Below, piece by piece: positions 25,823 through 39,905 of a DNA stretch of 64,000 bases. The stretch is from Gordius sp. MW1 (lineage: Eukaryota > Nematomorpha > Gordioida > Gordea > Gordiidae): contig OZ038529.1 of assembly GCA_964036665.1 (NCBI GenBank), forward strand, positions 13,090,060-13,154,059. The letters run 5' to 3'. Positions within the stretch are counted from its first letter, which is position 1. Every line of letters begins with the position of its first letter. Below the pieces are notes generated by a model that saw only the letters and a program-made list of their open reading frames with translations, searched no databases and was not told where the DNA came from. The position numbers and the translations under genes were made by a program.

Positions 25823-28800
25823 AAAACGTTGTCTTTTGTCAAAATGATAGTTCTCGCAGCTTAAAACCTCTTTTCGGAAGTCAATCGAGGATAACAGGAT
25901 TCTCAGATTGGCTTACTTTTATATATTTTTTCATGCTATTTCACATAGAATTGAAAAAAATAAGTATTTTTACCTCAAAATTTTTCACATATTTTTCTTT
26001 GAACCGTATTCATCCGATGAAAGTTGTCGTTTTCAGACGTGGTTTCTATGATCCCAAGTAAAAATTTATCAGAATCTGAAAACTATTACTTTAAAATCAT
26101 GATCGCATAGAGCCATTTTCAAAAATTAAGCATCACGTTGCGATACAACGAACTAATCGCAACAATAAAACGTTGTCTTTTGTCAAAATGATATTTATCG
26201 CAGCTTAAAACCTCTTTTCGGAAGTCAATCGAGGATAATAGGATTCTCAAATTGGCTTACTTTTATATATTTTTTCATGCTCTTTCACATACAATCGAAA
26301 AATATAAATATTTTTACCTCAAAATTTTTCACATATTTTTCTTTCAACCGTATGCATCAGGTGAAAGTTGTCGTTTTCAGACGTGGTTTCTATGATCCCA
26401 AGTAAAAATTTATCAGAATCTGAAAACTATTACTTTGAAATCATGATCGCATAGAGCCATTTTCAAAAATTAAGCATCACGTTGCGATACAACAAACTAA
26501 TCGCAACAATAAAACGTTGTCTTTTGTCAAAATGATAGTTCTCGCAGCTTAAAAAACCTCTTTTCGCAAGTCAATCGAGGATAATAGGATTCACAAATTG
26601 GCTTACTTTTATTTATTTTTTCATGCTCTTTCACATAGAATCGAAAAAAATAAATATTTTTACCTCAAAATTTTTCACATATTTTTCTTTGAACCGTATT
26701 CATCCGATGAAAGTTGTCGTTTTCAGACGTGGTTTCTATGATCCCAAGTAAAAATTTAACAGAATCAGAAAAATATTACTTTGAAATCATGATCGCTTAG
26801 TGCATTTTTGAAAAATTAAGCACTCACGTTGCGATACAACAAACTAATCGCAACAATAAAACGTTGTCTTTGTCAAAATGATAGTTCTACCTCTTTTCGG
26901 AAGTCAATCGAGGATAATAGGATTCTCAAATTGGCTTACTTTTATATATTTTTTTATGCTCTTTCACATAGAATTGAAAAAAATAAATATTTTTTCCTCA
27001 AAATTTTTCACATATTTTTCTTTGAACCGTATTCATCCGATGAAAGTTGTCGTTTTCAGACGTGGTTTCTATGATCCCAAGTAAAAATTTATCAGAATCT
27101 AAAAAATATTACTTTGAAATCATAATCGCATAGGGCAGTTTTCAAAAATTCAGCACTCACATTGCGATACAACAAACTAATCGCAACAATAAAACGTTGT
27201 CTTTTGTAAAAATGAATAGTTCTGGCAGCTTAAAACCTCTTTTCGTAAGTAAATCGAGGATAATAGGATTCTCAAATTCGCTTACTTTTTATTTTTTTAT
27301 GCTCTTTCACATACAATCGAAAAAAATAAATATTTTTACCTCAGAATTTTTCACATATTTTTCTTTCAACCGTATGCATCCAATGAAAGTTGTCGTTTTC
27401 AGACGTGGTTTCTATGATCCCAAGTAAAAATTTATCAGAATCTGAAAACTATTACTTTGAAATCATGATCGCATAGCATTTTCAAAAATTAAGCATCACG
27501 TTGCGATACAACAAACTAATCGCAACAATAAAACGTTGTCTTTGTCAAAATGATAGTTCTCGCAGCTTAAAACCTCTTTTCGGAAGTCAATCGAGGATAA
27601 TAGGATTCTCAAATTGGCTTACTTTTATATATTTTTTCATGCTCTTTCACATAGAATTAAAAAAAATAAATATTTTTACCTCAAAAATTTTCACATATTT
27701 TTCTTTGAACCGTATTCATCCGATGAAAGTTGTCGTTTTCAGACGTGGTTTCTATGATCCCAAGTAAAAATTTATCAGAATCTGAAAACTATTACTTTGA
27801 AATCATGATCGCATAGAGCCATTTTCAAAAATTAAGCATCACGTTGCGATACAACAAACTAATCGCAACAAAAAACGTTGTCTTTTGTCAAAATGATAGT
27901 TCTCGCAGCTTAAAACCTCTTTTCGGAAGTCAATCGAGGATAATAGGATTCTCAAATTGGCTTACTTTTATATATTTTTTCATGCTCTTTCACATAGAAT
28001 TAAAAAAAATAAATATTTTTACCTCAAAAATTTTCACATATTTTTCTTTGAACCGTATTCATCCGATGAAAGTTGTCGTTTTCAGACGTGGTTTCTATGA
28101 TCCCAAGTAAAAATTTATCAGAATCTGAAAACTATTACTTTGAAATCATGATCGCATAGAGCCATTTTCAAAAATTAAGCATCACGTTGCGATACAACAA
28201 ACTAATCGCAACAAAAAACGTTGTCTTTTGTCAAAATGATAGTTCTCGCAGCTTAAAACCTCTTTTCGGAAGTCAATCGAGGATAATAGGATTCTCAAAT
28301 TGGCTTACTTTTATATATTTTTTTATGCTCTTTCACATAGAATTAAAAAAAAAATATTTTTACCTCAAAAATTTTCACATATTTTTCTTTGAACCGTATT
28401 CATCCGATGAAAGTTGTCGTTTTCAGACGTGGTTTCTATGATCCCAAGTAAAAATTTATCAGAATCTGAAAACTATTACTTTGAAATCATGATCGCATAG
28501 AGCCATTTTCAAAAATTAAGCATCACGTTGCGATACAACAAACTAATCGCAACAATAAAACGTTGTCTTTTGTCAAAATGATAGTTCTCGCAGCTTAAAA
28601 CCTCTTTTCGGAAGTCAATCGAGGATAATAGGATTCTCAAATTGGCTTACTTTTATATATTTTTTCATGCTCTTTCACATAGAATTGAAAAAAACAAATA
28701 TTTTTTCCTCAAAATTTTTCACATATTTTTCTTTGAACCGTATTCATCCGATGAAAGTTGTCGTTTTCAGACGTGGTTTCTATGATCCCAAGTAAAAATT

Positions 28801-29994
28801 TATCAGAATCTGAAAACTATTACTTTGAAATCATGATCGCATAGCATTTTCAAAAATTAAGCATCACGTTGCGATACAACAAACTAATCGCAACAATAAA
28901 ACGTTGTCTTTGTCAAAATGATAGTTCTCGCAGCTTAAAACCTCTTTTCGGAAGTCAATCGAGGATAATAGGATTCTCAAATTGGCTTACTTTTATATAT
29001 TTTTTCATGCTCTTTCACATAGAATTAAAAAAAATAAATATTTTTACCTCAAAAATTTTCACATATTTTTCTTTGAACCGTATTCATCCGATGAAAGTTG
29101 TCGTTTTCAGACGTGGTTTCTATGATCCCAAGTAAAAATTTATCAGAATCTGAAAACTATTACTGTGAAGTCATGATCGCATAGGGCAGTTTTCAAAAAT
29201 TCAGCACTCACATTGCGATACAACAAACTAATCGCAACAATAAAACGTTGTCTTTTGTAAAAATGAATAGTTCTGGCAGCTTAAAACCTCTTTTCGGAAG
29301 TAAATCGAGGATAATAGGATTCTCAAATTCGCTTACTTTTATATATTTTTTTCTGCTCTTTCACATACAATCGAAAAAAAATAAATATTTTTACCTCAGA
29401 ATTTTTCACATATTTTTCTTTCAACCGTATGCATCCGATGAAAGTTGTCGTTTTCAGACGTGGTTTCTATGATCCCAAGTAAAAATTTATCAGAATCTGA
29501 AAACTATTACTTTGAAATCATGATCGCATAGCATTTTCAAAAATTAAGCATCACGTTGCGATACAACAAACTAATCGCAACAATAAAACGTTGTCTTTGT
29601 CAAAATGATAGTTCTCGCAGCTTAAAACCTCTTTTCGGAAGTCAATCGAGGATAATAGGATTCTCAAATTGGCTTTTATATATTTTTTCATGCTCTTTCA
29701 CATAGAATTAAAAAAAACAAATATTTTTACCTCAAAAATTTTCACATATTTTTCTTTGAACCGTATTCATCCGATGAAAGTTGTCGTTTTCAGACGTGGT
29801 TTCTATGATCCCAAGTAAAAATTTATCAGAATCTGAAAACTATTACTTTGAAATCATGATCGCATAGAGCCATTTTCAAAAATTAAGCATCACGTTGCGA
29901 TACAACAAACTAATCGCAACAAAAAACGTTGTCTTTTGTCAAAATGATAGTTCTCGCAGCTTAAAACCTCTTTTCGGAAGTCAATCGAGGATAA
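25823..29994. repeat. 4,100-bp tandem duplication, copy 2
   Basis: Identical to copy 1 at +4,100 by spot comparison ('ataacagg' at 25,891, 'gttctacctc' about 26,886, 'actgtgaagtc' about 29,162). Similarity persists to 29,994 and breaks at 29,995 ('ataata' against 'ataaca'). The breakpoint is therefore ambiguous over about 70 bp. The absence of visible differences indicates a recent event or a collapsed/duplicated assembly. Confidence 0.93.
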
Positions 29995-31402
29995 TAGGAT
30001 TCTCAAATTGGCTTACTTTTATATATTTTTTCATGCTCTTTCACATAGAATCGAAAAAAATAAATATTTTTACCTCAAAATTTTTCACACATTTTTCTTT
30101 GAACCGTATTCATCCGATGAAAGTTGTCGTTTTAAGACGTGGTTTCTATGATCCCAAGTAAAAATTTATCAGAATCTGAAAACTATTACTTTGAAATCAT
30201 GACCGCATAGCATTTTCAAAAATTAAGCATCACGTTGCGATACAACAAACTCATCGCAACAATAAACCGTTGTCTTTTGTCAAAATGATAGTTCTCGCAG
30301 CTTAAAACCTCTTTTCGCAAGTCAATCGAGGATAATAGGATTCTCAAATTGGCTTACTTTTATATATTTTTTCATGCTCTTTCACATAGAATCGAAAAAA
30401 ATAAATATTTTTACCTCAAAATTTTTCACATATTTTCCTTGAACCGTATTCATCCGTTGAAAGTTGTCGTTTTCAGACGTGGTTTCTATGATCCCAAGTA
30501 AAAATTTATCAGAATCAGAAAAATGTTACTTTGAAATCATGATCGCATAGTGCATTTTTGAAAAATTAAGCACTCACGTTGCGAAACAACAAACTAATCG
30601 CAACAATAAAACATTGTCTTTTGTCAAAATGATAGTTCTCGCAGCTTAAAACCTCTTTTCTGAAGTCAATCGAGGATAATAGGATTCTCAAATTGGCTTA
30701 CTTTTATATATTTTTTCATGCTCTTTCACATAGACGTGAAAAAAATAAATATTTTTACTTCAAAATTTTTCAAATATTTTTCTTTGAACCGTATTCATCC
30801 GATGAAAGTTGTCGTTTTCAGACGTGGTTTCTTTGATCCCAAGTAAAAATTTATCAGAATCAGAAAAATATTACTTTGAAATCATGATCGCAAAGTGCAT
30901 TTTTGAAAAATTAAGCACTCACGTTGCGATACAACAAACTAATCGCAACAATAAAACGTTGTCTTTTGTCAAAATGATAGTTCTCGCAGCTTAAAACCTC
31001 TTTTCGGAAGTCAATCGAGGATAATAGGATTCTCAAATTGGCTTACTTTTATATATTTTTTCATGCTCTTTCACATACAATCGAAAAAAATAAATATTTT
31101 TACCTCAAAATTTTTCACATATTTTTCTTTCAACCGTATGCATCAGATGAAAGTTGTCGTTTTCAGACGTGGTTTCTATGATCCCAAGTAAAAATTTATC
31201 AGAATCTGAAAACTATTACTTTGAAATCATGATCGCATAGAGCCATTTTCAAAAATTAAGCATCACGTTGCGATACAACAAACTAATCGCAACAAAAAAC
31301 GTTGTCTTTGTCAAAATGATAGTTCTCGCAGCTTAAAACCTCTTTTCGGAAGTCAATCGAGGATAATAGGATTCTCAAATTGCCTTACTTTTATATATTT
31401 TT
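29995..31402. repeat. Transition monomers before the second higher-order unit
   Basis: About four monomers with private changes: 'cacacattttt' near 30,086, 'ttttaagacg' near 30,130, 'gaccgcatag' near 30,202, 'aataaaccg' near 30,260, 'agacgtgaaaa' near 30,732 and 'cgcaaagtgc' near 30,888. Two are class B. Markers at 30,180-30,330 recur near 51,510-51,620. No gene is visible. Confidence 0.7.
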
Positions 31403-34400
31403 TCATGTCTTTTACATAGAATTGAAAAAAATAAATATTTTTACTTCAAAATTTTTCAAATATTTTTCTTTGAACCGTATTCATCCGATGAAAGTTGTCG
31501 TTTTCAGACGTGGTTTCTTTGATCCCAAGTAAAAATTTATCAGAATCAGAAAAATATTACTTTGAAATCATGATCGCATAGTGCATTTTTGAAAAATTAA
31601 GCACTCACGTTGCGATACAACAAACTAATCGCAACAATAAAACGTTGTCTTTTGTCAAAATGATAGTTCTCGCAGCTTAAAACGTCTTTTCGGAAGTCAA
31701 TCGAGGATAATAGGATTCTCAAATTGGCTTACTTTTATATATTTTTTCATGCTCTTTCACATACAATCGAAAAAAATAAATATTTTTACCTCAAAATTTT
31801 TCACCTATTTTTCTTTGAACCGTATTGATCCGATGAAAGTTGTCGTTTTCAGACGTGGTTTCTATGATCCCAAGTAAAAATTTATCAGAATCTGAAAACT
31901 ATTACTTTGAAATCATGATCGCATAGAGCCATTTTCAAAAATTAAGCATCATGTTGCGATGCAACAAACTAATCGCAACAATAAAACGTTGTCTTTTGTC
32001 AAAATGATAGTTCTCGCAGCTTAAAACCTCTTTTCGGAAGTCAATCGAGGATAATAGGATTCTCAGATTGGCTTACTTTTATATATTTTTTCATGCTCTT
32101 TCACATAGAATTGAAAAAAATAAGTATTTTTACCTCAAAATTTTTCACATATTTTTCTTTGAACCGTATTCATCCGATGAAAGTTGTCGTTTTCAGACGT
32201 GGTTTCTATGATCCCAAGTAAAAATTTATCAGAATCTGAAAACTATTACTTTAAAATCATGATCGCATAGAGCCATTTTCAAAAATTAAGCATCACGTTG
32301 CGATACAACGAACTAATCGCAACAATAAAACGTTGTCTTTTGTCAAAATGATATTTCTCGCAGCTTAAAACCTCTTTTCGGAAGTCAATCGAGGATAATA
32401 GGATTCTCAAATTGGCTTACTTTTATATATTTTTTCATGCTCTTTCACATACAATCGAAAAAAATAAATATTTTTACCTCAAAATTTTTCACATATTTTT
32501 CTTTCAACCGTATGCATCAGATGAAAGTTGTCGTTTTCAGACGTGGTTTCTATGATCCCAAGTAAAAATTTATCAGAATCTGAAAACTATTACTTTGAAA
32601 TCATGATCGCATAGAGCCATTTTCAAAAATTAAGCATCACGTTGCGATACAACAAACTAATCGCAACAAAAAACGTTGTCTTTGTCAAAATGATAGTTCT
32701 CGCAGCTTAAAACCTCTTTTCGGAAGTCAATCGAGGATAATAGGATTCTCAAATTGCCTTACTTTTATATATTTTTTCATGCTCTTTCACATAGAATTAA
32801 AAAAAAATAAATATTTTTACCTCAAAAATTTTCACATATTTTTCTTTGAACCGTATTCATCCGATGAAAGTTGTCGTTATCAGACGTGGTTTCTATGATC
32901 CCAAGTAAAAATTTATCAAAATCTGAAAACTATTACTTTGAAATCATGATTGCATAGAGCCATTTTCAAAAATTAAGCATCACGTTGCGATACAACAAAC
33001 TAATCGCAACAAAAAACGTTGTCTTTTGTCAAAATGATAGTTCTCGCAGCTTAAAACCTCTTTTCGGAAGTCAATCGAGGATAATAGGATTCTCAAATTG
33101 GCTTACTTTTATATATTTTTTCATGCTCTTTCACATAGAATTGAAAAAAATAAATATTTTTACCTCAAAAATTTTCACATATTTTTCTTTGAACCGAATT
33201 CATCCGATGAAAGTTGTCGTTTTCAGACGTGGTTTCTATGATCCCAAGTAAAAATTTATCAGAATCTGAAAACTATTACTTTGAAATCATGATCGCATAG
33301 AGCCATTTTCAAAAATTAAGCATCACGTTGCGATACAACAAACTAATCGCAACAATAAAACGTTGTCTTTTGTCAAAATGATAGTTCTCGCAGCTTAAAA
33401 CCTCTTTTCGGAAGTCAATCGAGGATAATAGGATTCTCAAATTGGCTTACTTTTTCATATTTTTTCATGCTCTTTCACATACAATCGAAAAAAATAAATA
33501 TTTTTACCTCAAAATTTTTCTCATATTTTTCTTTCAACCGTATGCATCCGATGAAAGTTGTCGTTTTCAGACGTGGTTTCTATGATCCCAAGTAAAAATT
33601 TATCAGAATCTGAAAACTATTACTTTGAAATCATGATCGCATAGAGCCATTTTCAAAAATTAAGCATCACGTTGCGATACAACAAACTAATCGCAACAAT
33701 AAAACGTTGTCTTTTGTCAAAATGATAGTTCTCGCAGCTTAAAACCTCTTTTCGCAAGTCAATCGAGGATAATAGGATTCTCAAATCGGCTTACTTTATA
33801 TGTTTTTTCATGCTCTTTCACATAGAATTGAAAAAAGTAAATATTTTTACCTCAAAAATTTTCACATATTTTTCTTACCGTATTCATCCGATGAAAGTTG
33901 TCGTTTTCACACGTGGTTTCTACGATCCCAAGTAAAAATTTATCAGAATCTGAAAACTATTACTTTGAAATCATGATCGCATAGAGCCATTTTCAAAAAT
34001 TAAGCATCACGTTGCGATACAACAAACTAATCGCAACAATAAAACGTTGTCTTTTGTCAAAATGATAGTTCTCGCAGCTTAAAACCTCTTTTCGGAAGTC
34101 AATCGAGGATAATAGGATTCTCAAATTGGCTTACTTTTATATATTTTTTCATGCTCTTTCACATACAATCGAAAAAAATAAATATTTTTACCTCAAAATT
34201 TTTCACATATTTTTCTTTCAACCGTATGCATCCGATGAAAGTTGTCGTTTTCAGACGTGGTTTCTATGATCCCAAGTAAAAAGTTATCAGAATCTGAAAA
34301 CTATTACTTTGAAATCATGATCGCATAGAGCCATTTTCAAAAATTAAGCATCACGTTGCGATACAACAAACTAATCGCAACAATAAAACGTTGTCTTTTG

Positions 34401-35865
34401 TCAAAATGATAGTTCTCGCAGCTTAAAACCTCTTTTCGGAAGTAAATCGAGGATAATAGGATTCTCAAATTGGCTTACTTTTATATATTTTTTCATGCTC
34501 TTTCACATAGAATTGAAAAAAATAAATATTTTTACCTCAAAATTTTTCACATATTTTTCTTTAAACCGTATTCACCCGATGAAAGTTGTCGTTTTCAGAC
34601 GTGGTTTCTTTGATCCCAAGTAAAAATTTATCAGAATCTGAAAACTTTTACTTTGAAATCATGATCGCATAGAGCCATTTTCAAAAATTAAGCATCACGT
34701 TGCGATACAACAAACTAATCGCAACAATAAAACGTTGTCTTTTGTCAAAATGATAGTTCTCGCAGCTTAAAACCTCTTTTCAAAAGTCAATCGAGGATAA
34801 AAGGATTCTCAAATTGGCTTACTTTTAAATATTTTTTTATGCTCTTTCACATAGAATCGAAAAAAATAAATATTTTTACCTCAAAATTTTTCACATATTT
34901 TTCTTTTAACCGTATTCATCCGATGAAAGTTGTCGTTTTCAGACGTGGTTTCTATGATCCCAAGTAAAAATTTATCAGAATCAGAAAAATATTACTTTGA
35001 AATCATGATCGCATAGTGCATTTTTGAAAAATTAAGCACTCACGTTGCGATACAACAAACTAATCGCAACAATAAAACGTTGTCTTTTGTCAAAATGATA
35101 GTTCTCGCAGCTTAAAACCTCTTTTCGGAAGTAAATCGAGGATAATAGGATTCTCAAATTGGCTTACTTTTATATATTTTTTCATGCTCTTTCACATAGA
35201 ATTGAAAAAAATAAATATTTTTACCTCAAAATTTTTCACATATTTTTCTTTAAACCGTATTCACCCGATGAAAGTTGTCGTTTTCAGACGTGGTTTCTTT
35301 GATCCCAAGTAAAAATTTATCAGAATCTAAAAACTTTTACTTTGAAATCATGATCGCATAGAGCCATTTTCAAAAATTAAGCGTTGCGATACAACAAACT
35401 AATCGCAACAATAAAACGTTGTCTTTTGTCAAAATGATAGTTCTCGCAGCTTAAAACCTCTTTTCGGAAGTCAATCGAGGATAATAGGATTCTCAAATTG
35501 GCTTACTTTTAAATATTTTTTCATGCTCTTTAACATAGAATCGAAAAAAATAAATATTTTTACCTCAAAATTTTTCACATATTTTTCTTTGAACCGTATT
35601 CATCCGATGAAAGTTGTCGTTTTCAGACGTGGTTTCTATGATCCCAAGTAAAAATTTTTCAGAATCAGAAAAATATTACTTTGAAATCATGATCGCATAG
35701 TGCATTTTTGAAAAATTAAGCACTCACGTTGCGATACAACAAACTAATCGCAACAATAAAACGCTGTCTTTTGTCAAAATGATAGTTCTCGCACCTTAAA
35801 ACCTCTTTTCGGAAGTCAATCGAGGATAATAGGATTTTCAAATTGGCTTACTTTTATATATTTTT
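31403..35865. repeat. Higher-order unit 2 (4,463 bp, 13 monomers)
   Basis: Runs from one 'tcatgtctttt' anchor (31,403) to the next (35,866). It contains 'cacctattt' (about 31,802), 'atgttgcgatgc' (31,951), 'acgaactaat' with 'gatatttctc' (about 32,308-32,350), 'catcagatg' (about 32,515), 'ctcatattt' (about 33,520), the 'tttcttaccg' haplotype (about 33,871) and 'ttcaaaagtc' (about 34,780). It has two monomers more than the next unit, located around 32.7-33.4 kb. Confidence 0.8.
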
Positions 35866-38800
35866 TCATGTCTTTTACATAGAATTGAAAAAAATAAATA
35901 TTTTTACTTCAAAATTTTTCAAATATTTTTCTTTGAACCGTATTCATCCGATGAAAGTTGTCGTTTTCAGACGTGGTTTCTTTGATCCCAAGTAAAAATT
36001 TATCAGAATCAGAAAAATATTACTTTGAAATCATGATCGCATAGTGCATTTTTGAAAAATTAAGCACTCACGTTGCGATACAACAAACTAATCGCAACAA
36101 TAAAACGTTGTCTTTTGTCAAAATGATAGTTCTCGCAGCTTAAAACCTCTTTTCGGAAGTCAATCGAGGATAATAGGATTCTCAAATTGGCTTACTTTTA
36201 TATATTTTTTCATGCTCTTTCACATACAATCGAAAAAAATAAATATTTTTACCTCAAAATTTTTCACCTATTTTTCTTTGAACCGTATTGATCCGATGAA
36301 AGTTGTCGTTTTCAGACGTGGTTTCTATGATCCCAAGTAAAAATTTATCAGAATCTGAAAACTATTACTTTGAAATCATGATCGCATAGAGCCATTTTCA
36401 AAAATTAAGCATCATGTTGCGATGCAACAAACTAATCGCAACAATAAAACGTTGTCTTTTGTCAAAATGATAGTTCTCGCAGCTTAAAACCTCTTTTCGG
36501 AAGTCAATCGAGGATAATAGGATTCTCAGATTGGCTTACTTTTATATATTTTTTCATGCTCTTTCACATAGAATTGAAAAAAATAAGTATTTTTACCTCA
36601 AAATTTTTCACATATTTTTCTTTGAACCGTATTCATCCGATAAAAGTTGTCGTTTTCAGACGTGGTTTCTATGATCCCAAGTAAAAATTTATCAGAATCT
36701 GAAAACTATTACTTAAAAATCATGATCGCATAGAGCCATTTTCAAAAATTAAGCATCACGTTGCGATACAACGAACTAATCGCAACAATAAAACGTTGTC
36801 TTTTGTCAAAATGATATTTCTCGCAGCTTAAAACCTCTTTTCGGAAGTCAATCGAGGATAATAGGATTCTCAAATTGGCTTACTTTTATATATTTTTTCA
36901 TGCTCTTTCACATACAATCGAAAAAAATAAATATTTTTACCTCAAAATTTTTCACATATTTTTCTTTCAACCGTATGCATCAGATGAAAGTTGTCGTTTT
37001 CAGACGTGGTTTCTATGATCCCAAGTAAAAATTTATCAGAATCTGAAAACTATTACTTTGAAATCATGATCGCATAGAGCCATTTTCAAAAATTAAGCAT
37101 CACGTTGCGATACAACAAACTAATCGCAACAAAAAACGTTGTCTTTGTCAAAATGATAGTTCTCGCAGCTTAAAACCTCTTTTCGGAAGTCAATCGAGGA
37201 TAATAGGATTCTCAAATTGGCTTACTTTTTTATATTTTTTCATGCTCTTTCACATACAATCGGAAAAAATAAATATTTTTACCTCAAAATTTTTCTCATA
37301 TTTTTCTTTCAACCGTATGCATCCGATGAAAGTTGTCGTTTTCAGACGTGGTTTCTATGATCCCAAGTAAAAATTTATCAGAATCTGAAAACTATTACTT
37401 TGAAATCATGATCGCATAGAGCCATTTTCAAAAATTAAGCATCACGTTGCGATACAACAAACTAATCGCAACAATAAAACGTTGTCTTTTGTCAAAATGA
37501 TAGTTCTCGCAGCTTAAAACCTCTTTTCGCAAGTCAATCGAGGATAATAGGATTCTCAAATCGGCTTACTTTATATATTTTTTCATGCTCTTTCACATAG
37601 AATTGAAAAAAGTAAATATTTTTACCTCAAAAATTTTCACATATTTTTCTTACCGTATTCATCCGATGAAAGTTGTCGTTTTCACACGTGGTTTCTACGA
37701 TCCCAAGTAAAAATTTATCAGAATCTGAAAACTATTACTTTGAAATCATGATCGCATAGAGCCATTTTCAAAAATTAAGCATCACGTTGCGATACAACAA
37801 ACTAATCGCAACAATAAAACGTTGTCTTTTGTCAAAATGATAGTTCTCGCAGCTTAAAACCTCTTTTCGGAAGTCAATCGAGGATAATAGGATTCTCAAA
37901 TTGGCTTACTTTTATATATTTTTTCATGCTCTTTCACATACAATCGAAAAAAATAAATATTTTTACCTCAAAATTTTTCACATATTTTTCTTTCAACCGT
38001 ATGCATCCGATGAAAGTTGTCGTTTTCAGACGTGGTTTCTATGATCCCAAGTAAAAATTTATCAGAATCTGAAAATTATTACTTTGAAATCATGATCGCA
38101 TAGAGCCATTTTCAAAAATTAAGCATCACGTTGCGATACAACAAACTAATCGCAACAATAAAACGTTGTCTTTTGTCAAAATGATAGTTCTCGCAGCTTA
38201 AAACCTCTTTTCGGAAGTAAATCGAGGATAATAGGATTCTCAAATTGGCTTACTTTTATATATTTTTTCATGCTCTTTCACATAGAATTGAAAAAAATAA
38301 ATATTTTTACCTCAAAATTTTTCACATATTTTTCTTTAAACCGTATTCACCCGATGAAAGTTGTCGTTTTCAGACGTGGTTTCTTTGATCCCAAGTAAAA
38401 ATTTATCAGAATCTGAAAACTTTTACTTTGAAATCATGATCGCATAGAGCCATTTTCAAAAATTAAGCATCACGTTGCGATACAACAAACTAATCGCAAC
38501 AATAAAACGTTGTCTTTTGTCAAAATGATAGTTCTCGCAGCTTAAAACCTCTTTTCAAAAGTCAATCGAGGATAAAAGGATTCTCAAATTGGCTTACTTT
38601 TAAATATTTTTTTATGCTCTTTCACATAGAATCGAAAAAAATAAATATTTTTACCTCAAAATTTTTCACATATTTTTCTTTTAACCGTATTCATCCGATG
38701 AAAGTTGTCGTTTTCAGACGTGGTTTCTATGATCCCAAGTAAAAATTTATCAGAATCAGAAAAATATTACTTTGAAATCATGATCGCATAGTGCATTTTT

Positions 38801-39641
38801 GAAAAATTAAGCACTCACGTTGCGATACAACAAACTAATCGCAACAATAAAACGTTGTCTTTTGTCAAAATGATAGTTCTCGCAGCTTAAAACCTCTTTT
38901 CGGAAGTCAATCGAGGATAATAGGATTCTCAAATTGGCTTACTTTTATATATTTTTTCATGCTCTTTCACATAGAATTAAAATAAATTAATATTTTTACC
39001 TCAAAATTCACATATTTTCCTTGAACCGTATTCATCCGTTGAAAGTTGTCGTTTTCAGACGTGGTTTCTTTGATCCCAAGTAAAAATTTATCAGAATCTA
39101 AAAACTTTTACTTTGAAATCATGATCGCATAGAGCCATTTTCAAGAATTAAGCATCACGTTGCGATACAACAAACTAATCGCAACAATAAAACGTTGTCT
39201 TTTGTCAAAATGATAGTTCTCGCAGCTTAAAACCTCTTTTCGGAAGTCAATCGAGGATAATAGGATTCTCAAATTGGCTTACTTTTAAATATTTTTTCAT
39301 GCTCTTTCACATAGAATCGAAAAAAATAAATATTTTTACCTCAAAATTTTTCACATATTTTTCTTTGAACCGTATTCATCCGATGAAAGTTGTCGTTTTC
39401 AGACGTGGTTTCTATGATCCCAAGTAAAAATTTTTCAGAATCAGAAAAATATTACTTTGAAATCATGATCGCATAGTGCATTTTTGAAAAATTAAGCACT
39501 CACGTTGCGATGCAACAAACTAATCGCAACAATAAAACGTTGTCTTTTGTCAAAATGATAGTTCTCGCACCTTAAAACCTCTTTTCGGAAGTCAATCGAG
39601 GATAATAGGATTTTCAAATTGGCTTACTTTTATATATTTTT
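35866..39641. repeat. Higher-order unit 3 (3,776 bp, 11 monomers)
   Basis: Repeats the monomer order of unit 2, with marks at +4,463 in the left part and +3,775 in the right part ('taccg' at 33,876 and 37,651). Minor differences include 'tttttatat' for 'tttttcatat' near 37,225 and 'cggaaaaaat' near 37,261. One monomer near 38,980-39,020 has several small losses ('caaaattcacatattttcc'). Confidence 0.8.
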
Positions 39642-39905
39642 TCATGTCTTTTACATAGAATTGAAAAAAATAAATATTTTTACTTCAAAATTTTTCAAAT
39701 ATTTTTCTTTGAACCGTATTCATCCGATGAAAGTTGTCGTTTTCAGACGTGGTTTCTTTGATCCCAAGTAAAAATTTATCAGAATCAGAAAAATATTACT
39801 TTGAAATCATGATCGCATAGTGCATTTTTGAAAAATTAAGCACTCACGTTGCGATACAACAAACTAATCGCAACAATAAAACGTTGTCTTTTGTCAAAAT
39901 GATAG

